The notes beneath the pieces were generated by a model, which was not told the DNA's origin, did not search any database, and was given only the letters and a program-made list of their open reading frames with translations. From Linepithema humile (lineage: Eukaryota; Arthropoda; Insecta; Hymenoptera; Formicidae), in assembly GCF_040581485.1 (NCBI RefSeq), contig NC_090129.1:2776501-2840500 (forward strand): DNA of 64,000 nucleotides, given 5' to 3'. Within the stretch, counting starts at the first letter, position 1; every line of letters starts with the position of its first letter. Below, piece after piece: positions 46,172-58,587 of this stretch. Position numbers and translations under genes: made by a program.

Positions 46172-49100
46172 GCGATTGCTATTCAGACTTGATTTTCCTC
46201 GAATAATTTCTGGCGCAGTTGTTATTGCTCATTATGTAACATTTGTTGTTTTGATCAAAAAGTAACATTAGTTGTTCTTGCGCTATAAGTCACAGATTTA
46301 TGACCGGAGTTGTGATAAACGCTGTGACACGCGTAATTAATTATTAGAGCGATTCGGCTGCATATCTTTCGTTATCGCCTCGCAGTATTTGTCACAACTT
46401 TACTTGAATTGCTCAATGCTAAAAGGACGTAATATCATTTATATTAACAATTTGTATAAATCTATATTCAATTTTACGAAATGCATTTCTCCAATATACA
46501 GTATGTAGAAATATAAATAGCTACATTATTTAGTTATTAAATGGATATTTCATGTATTCTATTTAATAATGTGATGACTTGATTTTGAAGCTTTGAATGT
46601 TTTATAAAAAAAAAAAAATTGATATAAATTTAATTTAAAAAGTTTTTTTTTTTTTTTAAGTTGGAAATATGTCCTTTTAACATTAAGCAATTAATTTGTA
46701 ACTACAACGCTTCGTTGTATTTTATTCTGAATTCATTTAGAATTCTTATGTCCACACTGGCAGAAATAGATTTATTTGATCTTGAAAAAAAAGGTACATC
46801 GCATTTGTCTGGAAATTGATAATCGTCTCAATTTTTTTGTGTTTTAAAAGCTCTGACAAAAGTTTTGAAACAGCCATTCCGCAAAGAAACTAGTCACTAT
46901 TCCAGTGAATCTGTATATAATACTATCGATGTATTAGAATCAATTTGTTGAGAGTGAGAGAGACAGAGAAAAAGATCAGCATAATTTAATAAAACTGTGT
47001 ATCGCGTAATTGTTAATATCGTTTCATGCATTTATTTATATATTGTGTTAATATATTTACTGCAAAACACAAACGCGGCGGCTTTGTCGTGCGAGTTTGC
47101 AGATACATGTGCCGTTTAGTTTTAATTGTCTTAAACGAATGATTCTAGTCACGTATGCGCGTAACCACGTTGCGTTGGCAGTTTCACGAGAGGATAAAAC
47201 TAATAGCGCGCGTTTTTGGGGAAATCAAAAGATGATTTTTATACATTTTTAACTAGCACGGATCGATTATTTTACATTAGGCGTTCGTATATTATCGGCG
47301 ACGGTGCGTATTCTTCCGCGCGCTCCCCACATCGATTCGCCGTTCGGTTGTTAGGCCATCGAGAAATTGCTCTTGTGCGTGAGAGACGCGAAGAGTGGTG
47401 AAAGTTATGTTTGCACAGACAATTATTATCTTTTAGGTTCCATCGTCGTATCTTTAGCATCTAGTATGCAGAATTGACTCAGGAAGAAAATCGTGCATTA
47501 TTTTATGCGTTGTTTTGCAAGATCGGATTGGAAAGAAAAACTTTTTTTTAAAAAAGTTAATATTTTTGCTTTTTAAAATTTATATCTTATTATAGATTAT
47601 CATATTATTTATTACATTTTATTATATTATAATTTTTTCAATAATAAAAATTGCAATATCAAGGCTCCACTGAAAATCATCAATCCAAAAATGGGCGAAA
47701 ACAAAAATTGCGTTTTAACGAACACATTAATAAAATAATTTAAAACAGCTTTTTATGTCAAACAATGTAATCCTGCTGCATTTTCTCTATCCAATCCGAT
47801 CTTATGTACAAAGTACAATTTGAATCAGAATTCATTGCGAATCTCCGCTGATGTATTTGCATGATTTTTGTTGATTGAGCATTTTACGCTAGTCCGAATT
47901 ACAGCGATCACGTCGACACATTTTACACTGTATGTATTTATGTAATAATAGTAGTAAATTATTTATCACCGTTTACTGATTACTCGACACTGTATTGCGA
48001 GTATGCGTCAGAATGATAACGACAATACCGCTTTAATGGCAATTCAATTCCCCGTCTCCCCAATTCCCCTGAAAATTTGTTAATACGCCTGATGATCAAT
48101 TATATATAATCATGCAAATCCACCTCGCTGTTTTTACATACGACTTCTTAAAGGATTGTGTAGATACTTTTACGCAAGACTGCGGCGGTAAGTCCATGGT
48201 AAGAAGAAATATTGGCAACACGAAGAGAATCACGTACTTCAAGATTCTTCACGATAATAATTATACTGATTTGATGATTTCGCAGCTTTTAATGCTCAGC
48301 ATATACTCGAAAGGTTTCACAAGAATCGTTATTTAAGAATGATAATCTTAAATGCGTAATCACAAACCTGAGACGACAATTTGTTTTGCTATAATATGCT
48401 ATAAAATACGTTGAAATGATAAAACACATTGATAATCTTATTGAATTACTCTAATCCCAAAGAAAAATATAATAAGATTTTCAAAGAGAAGCTATTTTCT
48501 TATAAGTGGATAAGATCGATGACAATTAATTTTGCAATGAGTAGACATCTTTTTTTTGGCAATGTTATTTAAATACAGCAAAAATACAATATACCTTTGC
48601 TACACGCGAAATTGTTTGTAGGGATTCCTAAATAATTAGCTTTTGTTAAAAGCTGATGAACAAGATAAAATGACGTAAGTATATAATTATGTTTTTACCT
48701 TTTACTTTAAAATCGTATTTCTCTTTAATGCTAAAGCTTTGTTACGATTACAACGATTAAAAAGTAATTAAATCAATTTGTAAGAATTAAATTAATTAAT
48801 TAAATTAATTTCATTGAAAAAAAAAACAAAATTTTAAAAGTAAAATAAAACATTAAAGATTTTTATCGAATACCAAGTATTGTCATTGTGATTAATTTGT
48901 CACGTCAGCTTGTTTATTAATAATAAAATCATACAATTCTAGATTATTAATTGAAATCGATACAATATTTTATTTACTTTACAAAAATAAAAAGTAGAAA
49001 AATAGGAGAGAAAGATCAAAGATTTCGAATGTTCGTTATTATTTCGCAATTCTTTAATACACGCGTGCTATTTTTTCCAAGATCCTTCAACAAGGCTCTT

Positions 49101-52100
49101 TTCTGTGTTTAGCAAAATCAAAATGACAAGTACAATAGAAGCGCCGCTTGTAGACGTCATCGTCATCAACGTTCTTAGGCACAATCGGAGCGGGATACAT
49201 CATCCCTCGGCTCGCGCGCGCTATGCCTCCCCCGTTCCTTGATTCGGCCGCACACAATGCACAATAAAAGAGCATTAGATCGCCGGCTTTGTCGAGAGAG
49301 CGCGGCTGCACGACTTCTCTCGCAACAATGGCGCGGCCGCCACTCGGCCGCGGTGCTTGAAACACCTGGCAAACAAGGAAACAATGCGCCGCACGAGCCG
49401 CACTTCGACGGGATTTCGCGCATTTGGGGGTGCGCGCACGCTAACAAATTATCACTCCCGCCGCCCCCTCGTCCCTCACCCTCGCCTTTCGTCTTACACG
49501 TTTTTCTCGCGCTCTCCACCTTCTTTTCGCTTTCGTTCGATACTCTCAATCGCAAGATTTCGGGGTTTAAAGTAAGAAAATAGTAAAGTTTTAAGTCGTG
49601 TAACTTTAAAATAAAAATCCTCTGAATATTCTATAATTATAAAAAAATTGTAGTAAACATATTCAAAAATACATTATTTCACAGAGAAATGTATAGCATA
49701 TTATTGTAATTTTATTATATAAAATTTTATTCTTAAAAATTGGCAAATCGTAAACTGTAAATTTGATCCTCTGAGTTTTTCAATTTTTAACACTTTTTGT
49801 AAAGTTTTTTTAAATTATTTCTTATAATAAAGTCTGTGAGAATCTAATTATATAAAAAATTAATAAATTTTACGTGCAAATTTCGTTAATATTATTTATA
49901 TTCATTTGTACATATCTCTGTGACGGAAAATCAAAGTAATTTTAATGTCCAGCGTAGGTGGACTTATTGTTAGAACACCAGACCGCTACGCGGAAGGTGA
50001 CGCACGAGGGAACGAAAAGCTGCAGAACAGGGGACGGAGACGAAGAAGAGAAAATCAACCCGCATGTGCTCGTACGCACTCGAAAACGAAAAGTACTTTC
50101 GGCGAGAGACGGGCGCGCGGAGGCGGGAGCTATAAAATGCACCGAGAGCGCAACAAAGAGCGACGACGGCGGCCCTCCTCGGCCAAATGCAACTTTGAAA
50201 AGCCACGAGAAATGTTTGTAATTGGGATCGTTGGTTCGCTATGCTCTCCGCGACTCTCCGCGTTCAAGAGAGAGAGAAGCGTGCCCCCTTTTTGCTCGAG
50301 AGGGTCCGTGAGCGCTTTTGCAATACGCGTTGATGTTGTATTTCGTTAGAGCGATACGTACAGTCTGTCTACAGGGTGACTCGTAACATAAGATAATTAC
50401 AAAATTTTTCAGGAAAATAGGAAAATTTCGATAGAATAATTTAGTGCGAAACGTGGCTTTACTATTTAAAAAGTCACTGGGATACGCTTTAAAATATACA
50501 TTTGTTTAATAGTTGAAAAAAGTAGTAAAATTATTACGAATGATAACAGATAAAAAAATAGTACAGACATGTACTATTTATAATCGATAAATTTGCAAAT
50601 CAGGATTTTTAAGATATCAATGCGTTTTATCTCAATTGCTTTTCCGTTTTCTTTTTACGAACGCAATCATTAATATACTCGTATAGTTTTTATTACGCTG
50701 TAATGTTTCGTTATAAATGATCAGTAATATACTTGGCGGTATAAAAGCTGATTATTTAATTATTTTTTAAAAGCAATTAGCGTAATAAAATTGTAATTTA
50801 ATATTGGTGTTAAATACTGATTAGTTATCAAGAGATTGTGTATGTTTCGGATGAAAAAATAAATCATTTCTAGTAGAAATCGTGATAATCTAATGACACA
50901 GTCTTTCGTACCGCCGGATGCGGTAATAAAGTGTCTCCCGTAAGAGCGATCACCGACAATTCATCCGGTAAGTGCTTCCCACTTAATGACGACGACATCG
51001 TTAGCGTCGGGCGCGCCAACCTGTATGTATGTCCATCAATATTTCATAAGTCTCGAGTAAAAGTGCCGAGTGTTTACCGCGTCCTGAGCAACTAAGCGAA
51101 TCCTCGATCTCGTTCGCCGGTTAGCCGTAAGTGTGCCCCCCCCCTGCCAGCAAATTTGCATTGAATTGAATTTCAGATTCGGCCGCGCGGCTTCACCGCA
51201 ATCGGGCCGCCCCGTCGAGAGCCCCCCGTCCGTGCCTTTCTTCAATCTGCGCGAAATCAAATGAGACAATGTACAGGGTGAGCCACGCAATTTAAACGCC
51301 CCTATCATTTACTGTTGTAGAGCGATCTAAATTTATTTGCTTTGAATAATTAAAACAAGCGATGAGATAATTTCTTGTGTACTGTCTTACGTTTCTCGTG
51401 GAAATCGCTTTTTTAGAAAATTTTCAAGATTGCTTTGAATTTTTTTAAATAAATGCACTAATGATTGTTAAGTTATGCGATACACTTTATATTCTCACTG
51501 ACGCGTAATTAACGTTGCTGACGATGTTGTGAGTAAAATGAATTTTTCGTCCGTTATTTAAATTAGTCGGAAATAAAAATGCACTGAAAGCGTGAGAAAT
51601 GTCTGACTTTACTTCGTCTTTTCTACTTCTGCTTCGCGGCGCTTTTTTGCAATTTTATAAAGAGATCTAACATTTTTGCGCGGTAACAAAATAATCTTGT
51701 AAACGCAACCTAATATTGTAACTAATGCAAAATTTTGTTTTAATTAAAAAAGCAGCGATTTTTAATAATTTGTAAAATAATAAAAATAAATTAAAATAAA
51801 ATTTTGTATCACTTATAGTGTTGGGCTTCATTCGCTAATACGGCAGTTTGATTTTTGCTCATCTCATTATTTATATTTCATTCGGCTGATATCAACTCGC
51901 AATCAAATACGAAACGAAATTTGCACGAAGGACTCGATTGCGCCAGGCCGAATCTCCCAGTTTACTGTCTCCGAACCGCATAGGTAAATGGCTGTTCCTT
52001 CTCGAGCGATGTGTCAGACTGGGGATTGAAGGGGGTTGCGGTGAATTTCTCCGCCAGAAGTGGCAGGTGCGGAGCGGAAAAAGGAAGGAGAAGAAGGACG

Positions 52101-52271
52101 AAGTCTCTTGAGTGGCGAAGGTGGCGGGGAAAGGAACTCCAGCGACGAAGCGGGAAAAACGGCGTCTTGGAAAAGGTGCAAAGCCGACAGTATTCTTTGT
52201 AGCGCGGATATTCGCCTTGTGCCGCCAAGACCCTTCGCACTTCTTTATCTTCCCGCACCCCGCGTCATCCC

Positions 52272-52276
<5 letters not shown>

Positions 52277-52320
<44 letters not shown>
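52277..52320. repeat. (CT)n tract
   Basis: About 40 bases of CT, which reads as a (GA)n tract on the other strand. Confidence 0.85.
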
Positions 52321-52321
<1 letters not shown>

Positions 52322-54645
52322 ATTCTTCCTTGCACAGCGTCTCTTTCAACCCTCGCGACAACCGTCGTCGCTTCGGCATCTCACCACTACCATCGCGCCG
52401 ACATGTGACAGACCGGCTAGTAGTAGCGGCGGCTTACATCCCCGCCCACGCCGGATCCCTTGCCCGAGAGCTGCAAGCTCTCTTTCGGCACGGGATATTT
52501 ACCAACATCCAAGATGGCGGCATAATCTCGCCGGCTTTTCGCAAGAAGAGCCGACGACGACGAGCTGCCGCGCGGCGCGGTCCCCTTTTTCGCCAGTAAA
52601 CACTCGGCTCTTTCGTCGTCGCCGTTTCCCACTCGGAGAAGATTCTTACTGACTTTGTCTTCTTCTTCTTCTTCTTCTTCGTTCTCTTTGTGCCCTTTGT
52701 GAGCTTTGTGCCGCAATACCACACGCACTTGGCTCACCGCAAAAGCGGCGCAGCCGCGCTCCTATTTTCCGACGTCGATTACGCGACGCGAACGCGTCGC
52801 TTTCTCGCGAGATCGAGGATTTTAGGTCGCACTAGCGCTGTGTAGACGACGGAATGCGTCAGCGATTCCGCAATCCGAGAACCTCTTTAACACGCGCGTT
52901 GCAAATATTTCTAAGAGAGTACGTCTTTGATAGAACGTGTCTTAGAATTGTTTTACAAAGCAATATAGTATAAAGATTTATGTTTGTTAGCGTTGTAATG
53001 CTTTACAATTTTCCTGCGACATGATTTTAACTGATATATTTTGTAAAAAAAATATGAAACTTATGTTCTTATTAGATGCATATAAAGATGCTTCTACATA
53101 CAGAATGCCTCGCAATCTTAATTTTAAAGATAGATTCTTTGATAATAGCATTTCCTGAACTCGCAATCTAAATTTTAATGACAGACTTTTGGATCAATTT
53201 AAGTCCATTTTTTTCGAAAAACATGTAGCAAGATATCTAATAGCTTTTCGCAGACTAAGCTCTAAAAGAATAAATAAACTCACATAATACCATGTTCTTT
53301 AATTAATTTAAAATAGAATTTAATAGAATTTCAATAATTTAAAGCTTAGTTACAAAAATATATGATTTAAAAAATTAGAAAATTGTAATAAATAATAATT
53401 TTTCTCGACATTTTTGTTAAAAAAAAGTTAATCAGACTCTCTGTTCTTAAAATAAAAATTGTCAGTTTAAGGAAATGTATATTTTGCACTAAAATAACTG
53501 TACGTATTATTAAAATTTTCTTACAAAATTAAATCTGTGTATATATATTTGGACACTCAAATAATAAGCAATTTATAGTATTCCAAATATTATAATTTTC
53601 TACTTAAAAGAATATTTATTAAATCGTGTTTAACATTAGTTGTAACTTTCACATTAATCGTTCGGTCAATTCTTTGTCAGAGTCAAACCGATCAAATCGA
53701 ATCAAATTCGATTCCGAATCTAGCACAAATTCTCTCCGGTGTTCGTAGTTTCCGTAGCCGCGAGCGTAAAGTCGACACCCGATCGCGGTTCGCCCTGGAA
53801 TTTCCGGAAGATTTCGTCCGAGGAGAGAGCGACGGCGACGGGGACGCGGACGGGGGAAGAAATCAGGAGGTAAATACGAGCGGTGTGAGAGTCCAGGAGT
53901 AAGAAGCAATCGAATCGAATGGTGGAACTCCCGGAATCCGCAATCCGCCGCGAAGTGAATGGCGAACCTCTGAGAGTTCTATGGAGTCGGGGTGTGCGCC
54001 ATCCCCGCGCGCGCATTTCCCTTCCCACCACTTCGTCTTCATCGTCGTCGTCGGTCTTAACCTAACCAGAACGCGAAATTAAGGCACGGTAATCGCTGAA
54101 TCGGCGGGGAAGATCCGAAAGGCAGGAGCCTTTCAACACTTTTCTGCGAGATTCTCGCGCGAAAAGAATTCCAGCGTAAAGAATCGCGCGAAAATATTTT
54201 TATTGAACCGCCATCGTCGATTTTCTTCTCCCATGAAACAAAGTGCAATCATTGTTACTTCTGACTTCTTAATCAAGTGTGGCGGTTGAGCTGGTGTGTC
54301 AATTTTATTCGATGAATAAATAAAAGTAAAGACTGTGTGTTCGAAAACAATTACATTACAACTCAGATTGTACTGAAACAACAATAGTATCCGATTTCGA
54401 TTATATCTTTTTATCTTCTCTTGCATATTTGCTTTTATCTACGAATATTTTAATCGAACGAAAACGCCGTTTTCTTTACAAGAATATCGGAGCACTCAAT
54501 TACTCCTCGAATTAGCAAGAGGAAGTAAAGTGGGATGCTAAAGTGCAAGTAGACAGATGCACGAGATAGATATGGCAATATGTAGCGCAAGACATCGAAT
54601 AATAATCATTACAGCGCGTCTCGCGTGTCGTGAGATATCAGAAGC

Positions 54646-54679
<34 letters not shown>

Positions 54680-54684
54680 GGAAG

Positions 54685-54720
<36 letters not shown>
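54646..54720. repeat. (GA)n tract
   Basis: 75 bases of GA with a few interruptions. Confidence 0.85.
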
Positions 54721-54723
<3 letters not shown>

Positions 54724-54788
54724 CAACGGCACAATTCGACGGTATTAAACATTAACGCGAGCGATATTGAAATCCGGTGCGAAGAGAG

Positions 54789-54806
54789 TGCGCGCGCGCG
54801 CGCGCG
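54789..54806. repeat. (CG)n tract
   Basis: 18 bases of alternating C and G, a sequence able to adopt Z-DNA. It survives CpG decay in a CpG-rich patch. Confidence 0.8.
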
Positions 54807-55051
54807 ACAAAGAAGCGGAAGCGCGCACAGTTCCCGGCGGGGAGGACGGTAGTGGGCGAAGAGCCTCGCCCGCCCGCCCGTACGTGGAGTAAGTGCAATA
54901 ATACCAGATTATTTGCACCGCAAAGCCATGCGTACGGGTAAACACAATATTCGCTCTCGGCTCGGTTCTGTGAACCGATAGTGCGCCCAGGTAGACTCGC
55001 ATCCGCGTCTATATATCGCGGTTCCCCGTCTCCCTCCGTCTCTCGCAGCGA

Positions 55052-55079
55052 CCCCCCCCCCCCCCCCCCCCCCCCCCCC
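55052..55079. repeat. Homopolymer C run of 28 bases
   Basis: 28 consecutive C, followed within 30 bases by a short CT repeat. The exact length in an assembly is unreliable. Confidence 0.85.
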
Positions 55080-57546
55080 GCGCTCCCCGAGCGTCTCTCA
55101 TTCTCTCTCTCTCTCTCTCCCTCACGCTTGTACACTAGGCGCCGTGAATGCCTCAACTAGTTCAACCAGTTGCGTTTTCGAAAAATATTACCCGGAAACA
55201 GTTCAGAATACTTGAAATGTCAATATTGTTGTCGAGAAGTAATTAAGAAATATTCAAGCGTCAGTTGCGTACTCTCAAAACTAATCTCCTCGTCTCGTTA
55301 ATGATCCGTAAAATATTTCCGGGGAATGAATAAAATTTTGCCAGTGTCGAGAAAACACTTTTTGGCGATGTGAAATATTTATACGCGAAATTGGTCGACG
55401 TAAAACTCGATTAGGTATTGAACTTAGTGAACAGAAGCGAGTAATTATTGATAGCGATTTATCAATAATGGAATGGAATATCTTTACCGCAAATTATGTG
55501 CCATTGTATGTATCGGTATGTTTAGTCGCGACAAGAAATGCTCATTTGCTAGATGTTACGTTTATGACGCCTAGTGTACATCCGCGTGTTTCTCGCGCGC
55601 GCTCCTCACTCCTCACATGTCCCTCTCTCACTCTCTCCTCCTCCGTCTCATTTCACCTATCCAACTATCTATCCGTCTCTCTCTCTCTGTGTACCGCTCT
55701 GGCGTAATACAGATTCTATTTGAGCTGCCTCAGGGAAGTTAACTTGTGATGCGTGCAGCTCGTCTCGCTCTGTTGGCGATTCTACGGATCTAGTCGTTGG
55801 TTGGTTGCAGCACTCTCATGATGAAAATGCGACGCGATAATGGCGCGCAGTTATTTCCTTAACCCTTGCGCCCAACAGTATCAAGTTACTTTCTTCAAAT
55901 TGTCAGTCAACAAAAATGTGCTCCCGCAAAAATGCAGCGTTTAAGACGCTGAGAACGACATGCGAATTTAGAAACTTTTAGATCAATCTGGATTAAAGAT
56001 TTTCTGTAAAAAGCGTCAGGATATTTTTTGTACAGACACTTTGCTCTGATGACCGATTAAAGATTTGAAAGTATTTTATGTAAATTAAGCTATGTGAAAT
56101 AAATCGAGTGAATAATATTACAGCGAAGACAGCCAATTTGAAAAATGTCTGATATTGCTTGCTTTGAAGCTTTTTTCAAGCTAAAATTTTCGTTAAAAAG
56201 ATATAATCTTAAATAGTTTTTATATGACCGATAATTAAGCGTTTATACAGATTCAAGCGAGATCAGTATCACTATTATTTTAAGCCACTTTCTGATAATA
56301 GATGATAATAACAATTTTTATAAAATGTGCACACAGGCAATGATAAGATACGTGAGAATCATGCGTTTGAATATCTTAATATACGAAAAGCACGCTCCTA
56401 CAATTTTCGGATATCAAATTAAACCAATTCCCGCGTCCGCAGTTTTGACGCGCCGTTTGCATTAAACGCAAAAAAAAAAAAAAAAAAAAAAGAGGAGACG
56501 TACTCACAAAATTGGCGAACGAGAGAGCAACCGCTTGATAGGTCGCGTTGTCGGCGACCGCTCGCAGATCGGCGGCCCGCGTTCCATCTTCATCGCGCCG
56601 CTCAAAGCAAATCAGCCTTCGGAGTGTTACAATTTCGCCCTCCCGTCCTCACCCTCTTCCGCCTCGCGAAAGTCCCTTTAACTATCCCGCTATTTTCCTA
56701 ACTCCCGTCCTAACCCCCTCCGGGGCTTTCTCTCCCGCCGTTCCCCGTGTCGCGCCACTGCTCCGGCGGCCCTCGGCTGCAGGGTGGAAACACACCGGGA
56801 GTAGGAGAGGGTGGCTTCGTGTAACAGGGTGCGAGACGGCGTGGGGATCGAAACGCCCGCCCATTGGTCCGCCCACGTAGGACCGGAGCGGCCGCTTCGA
56901 ATCAATTTCAGCCTCGATCTCACCCCGTAGACGATTCTACGCTCGCGATCGCGCACCCTTCGTCGCTCGCGAGCTCGTGACACTCGTTCGACACCCGTTC
57001 CGCTTTGAAAAAAAGAAGATTGAAAAAAAAAAGCGCGTCAGCGGAGCTTACGACGAGGATGTCGCGAAAGGTATCCGCGCGCGAATTTTTACTGTAATCC
57101 CCGATTTGACAATTCAGTTGTCAGAATCGACACCAGCGAGTTTCCCGATGAAGAGGAAAGCTCGATCGATCTCGAGCGAGATTGTTTTGCGGCGAGTGAG
57201 CGAGTGGTGAAAGAAGATCCGCGGGTTCATTGAGTCGGTCCGGCCTGGACGCTAGCGCGCGATGGAGCGTGTTCCCGTCGAAACACATCCTTGACGGCGC
57301 CTCGTCGGGCGTCTGACGCGCGCGTCGCAGCCGCGAGTCGGGTGGAAGAAGCGAGACGAAGCAGGCAGGGCGACGTGGAGGAAAAAATCTCGTTATCGTT
57401 GTGGAAACAAACTATTAGCGTAAGATAGCACACGTCAAGCGGAGGATAGAGTGACGTGTGGCAGTCGCTACACCGAGATACACCGCGACGGTAGTCGCTC
57501 GCGCGTTTTCCCGACGGCAACTTTGAAAAAGTTTGAAAAGGTGCGT

Positions 57547-57586
57547 TATAAAGGGAAGCACATTACGAGTGAATATTCACTCGTAA
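57547..57586 (+). promoter_or_regulatory. Candidate FoxD promoter: TATA box and 24-bp palindrome
   Basis: TATAAA at 57547-57552 is followed by a perfect 24-base palindrome at 57563-57586 whose half site is TTACGAGTGAAT. A TCACT initiator-like site with A57579 lies 32 bases after the start of the TATA, inside the palindrome. It would give a 5' leader of about 1 kb for the FoxD gene. Confidence 0.45.
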
Positions 57587-58038
57587 CAAGATTGCAGAGA
57601 GAAATCTTCAAACAATTAACCGAGACTGAAGAGACTGAAACTTATATTTGATGGCCGAAATCTTCGACGGGAAAAGTTGTTGGACGACGACTGTTCGTAT
57701 CGAAGATCTTACGTGGACAAATAACGTTCGTGATTTTTATTACATTTTGGTGATCAAGAGTTCTCACGGCATCATGTTGCACGAGATTTAATATAATTTA
57801 TATGCCTATTGTTTTATAAGTGAAACATTTTGCATCGAACAACTTGAGACTTGGTATAATTAATCTGGGACTTGGGATACGCAATTTTTTAGAAGCCAAA
57901 CTTTTCTTAATAGAAAATTTGTTAATAAATAAAATATTTAAACATTTCTATTATTCGATAAAAAATAAATTTTGTTCTGTTAAAAAATTTTGTTTTAAAA
58001 ACAATTAAAAAAGAGAATTTCGACTCAACAGTATTTTT

Positions 58039-58485
58039 ACGAAGAACAAGAGTGAATCATCATCTTGAAGAATCTCCGTCAAGTTTGTTGATAATTAAAA
58101 CTTGGTGACTATTCTAGAAATATAGAGAGAACATTGATATCTTATGAGATTTTCTGAGGAACAATTTTAAGAAAGTTTTAAGAAAAAATTTACGCTTTCA
58201 ACGAAGAAGCGAGTCATCAGAAAGAATCCATCAAATTTGCCGATGACCAAAGTTTCGTGATTTTATGAAAGAAACATTGAATACATTTGTATCTTATAAA
58301 ACTTTTGAAGAACAACTTTAAGAGAAAATTTAGAAATTTGGAGAAATTTTGACGAAGAACTCGAGTGAGCGATTAGTTGATCGAGCTTGTTGACGATTAA
58401 AAGTTCCATTCAGGAAATATAAAAAAAATATTCGTGCTTCGCGGAACGATTTTGGCAAGAAGTTTGGACTTTCGACGGAGAATGA
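58039..58485 (+). repeat. Degenerate tandem repeat in the FoxD 5' leader
   Basis: Units start at 58039, 58201 and 58352, with a partial fourth at 58474. Each begins ACGAAGAA (or ACGGAGAA) followed by a GAGTGA/GAGTCA-like motif. Each then has AAG/AAT, GTTGAYGATTAAAA-like, GAAATAT and GAACAAYTTTAAG-like segments in the same order. Unit lengths are about 162, 151 and 122 bases. Divergence is high, so the duplication is old. Confidence 0.6.
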
Positions 58486-58587
58486 GAGCGAGCGACGGTC
58501 TCGAGGAGTCGGTCCCGGGACCGACGGCGAAATAAACCGGCGCCTTACACGGGAACAGGTCTTCACGCTCATGCGGCGTCCATCACG

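Larger units (their letters stand above)
46172..57546. other. Gene-poor interval between Disabled and the FoxD gene
   Basis: About 11.4 kb with no recognised coding sequence; the open frames here lack domain signatures and several are just simple repeats translated. It alternates AT-rich stretches with CpG-rich patches (about 49150-49560, 49940-50340, 52400-52620, 56560-56960). The patch at 50131 has TATAAAATG but no matching initiator. It also holds the long simple repeats listed separately. Enhancers of FoxD or Disabled are plausible. Confidence 0.5.

Noticed and set aside
49087..49583. Overlapping frames on both strands in a GC-rich patch
   Set aside because: No domain, no splice support, and the frames contradict each other; treated as non-coding CpG-rich DNA.
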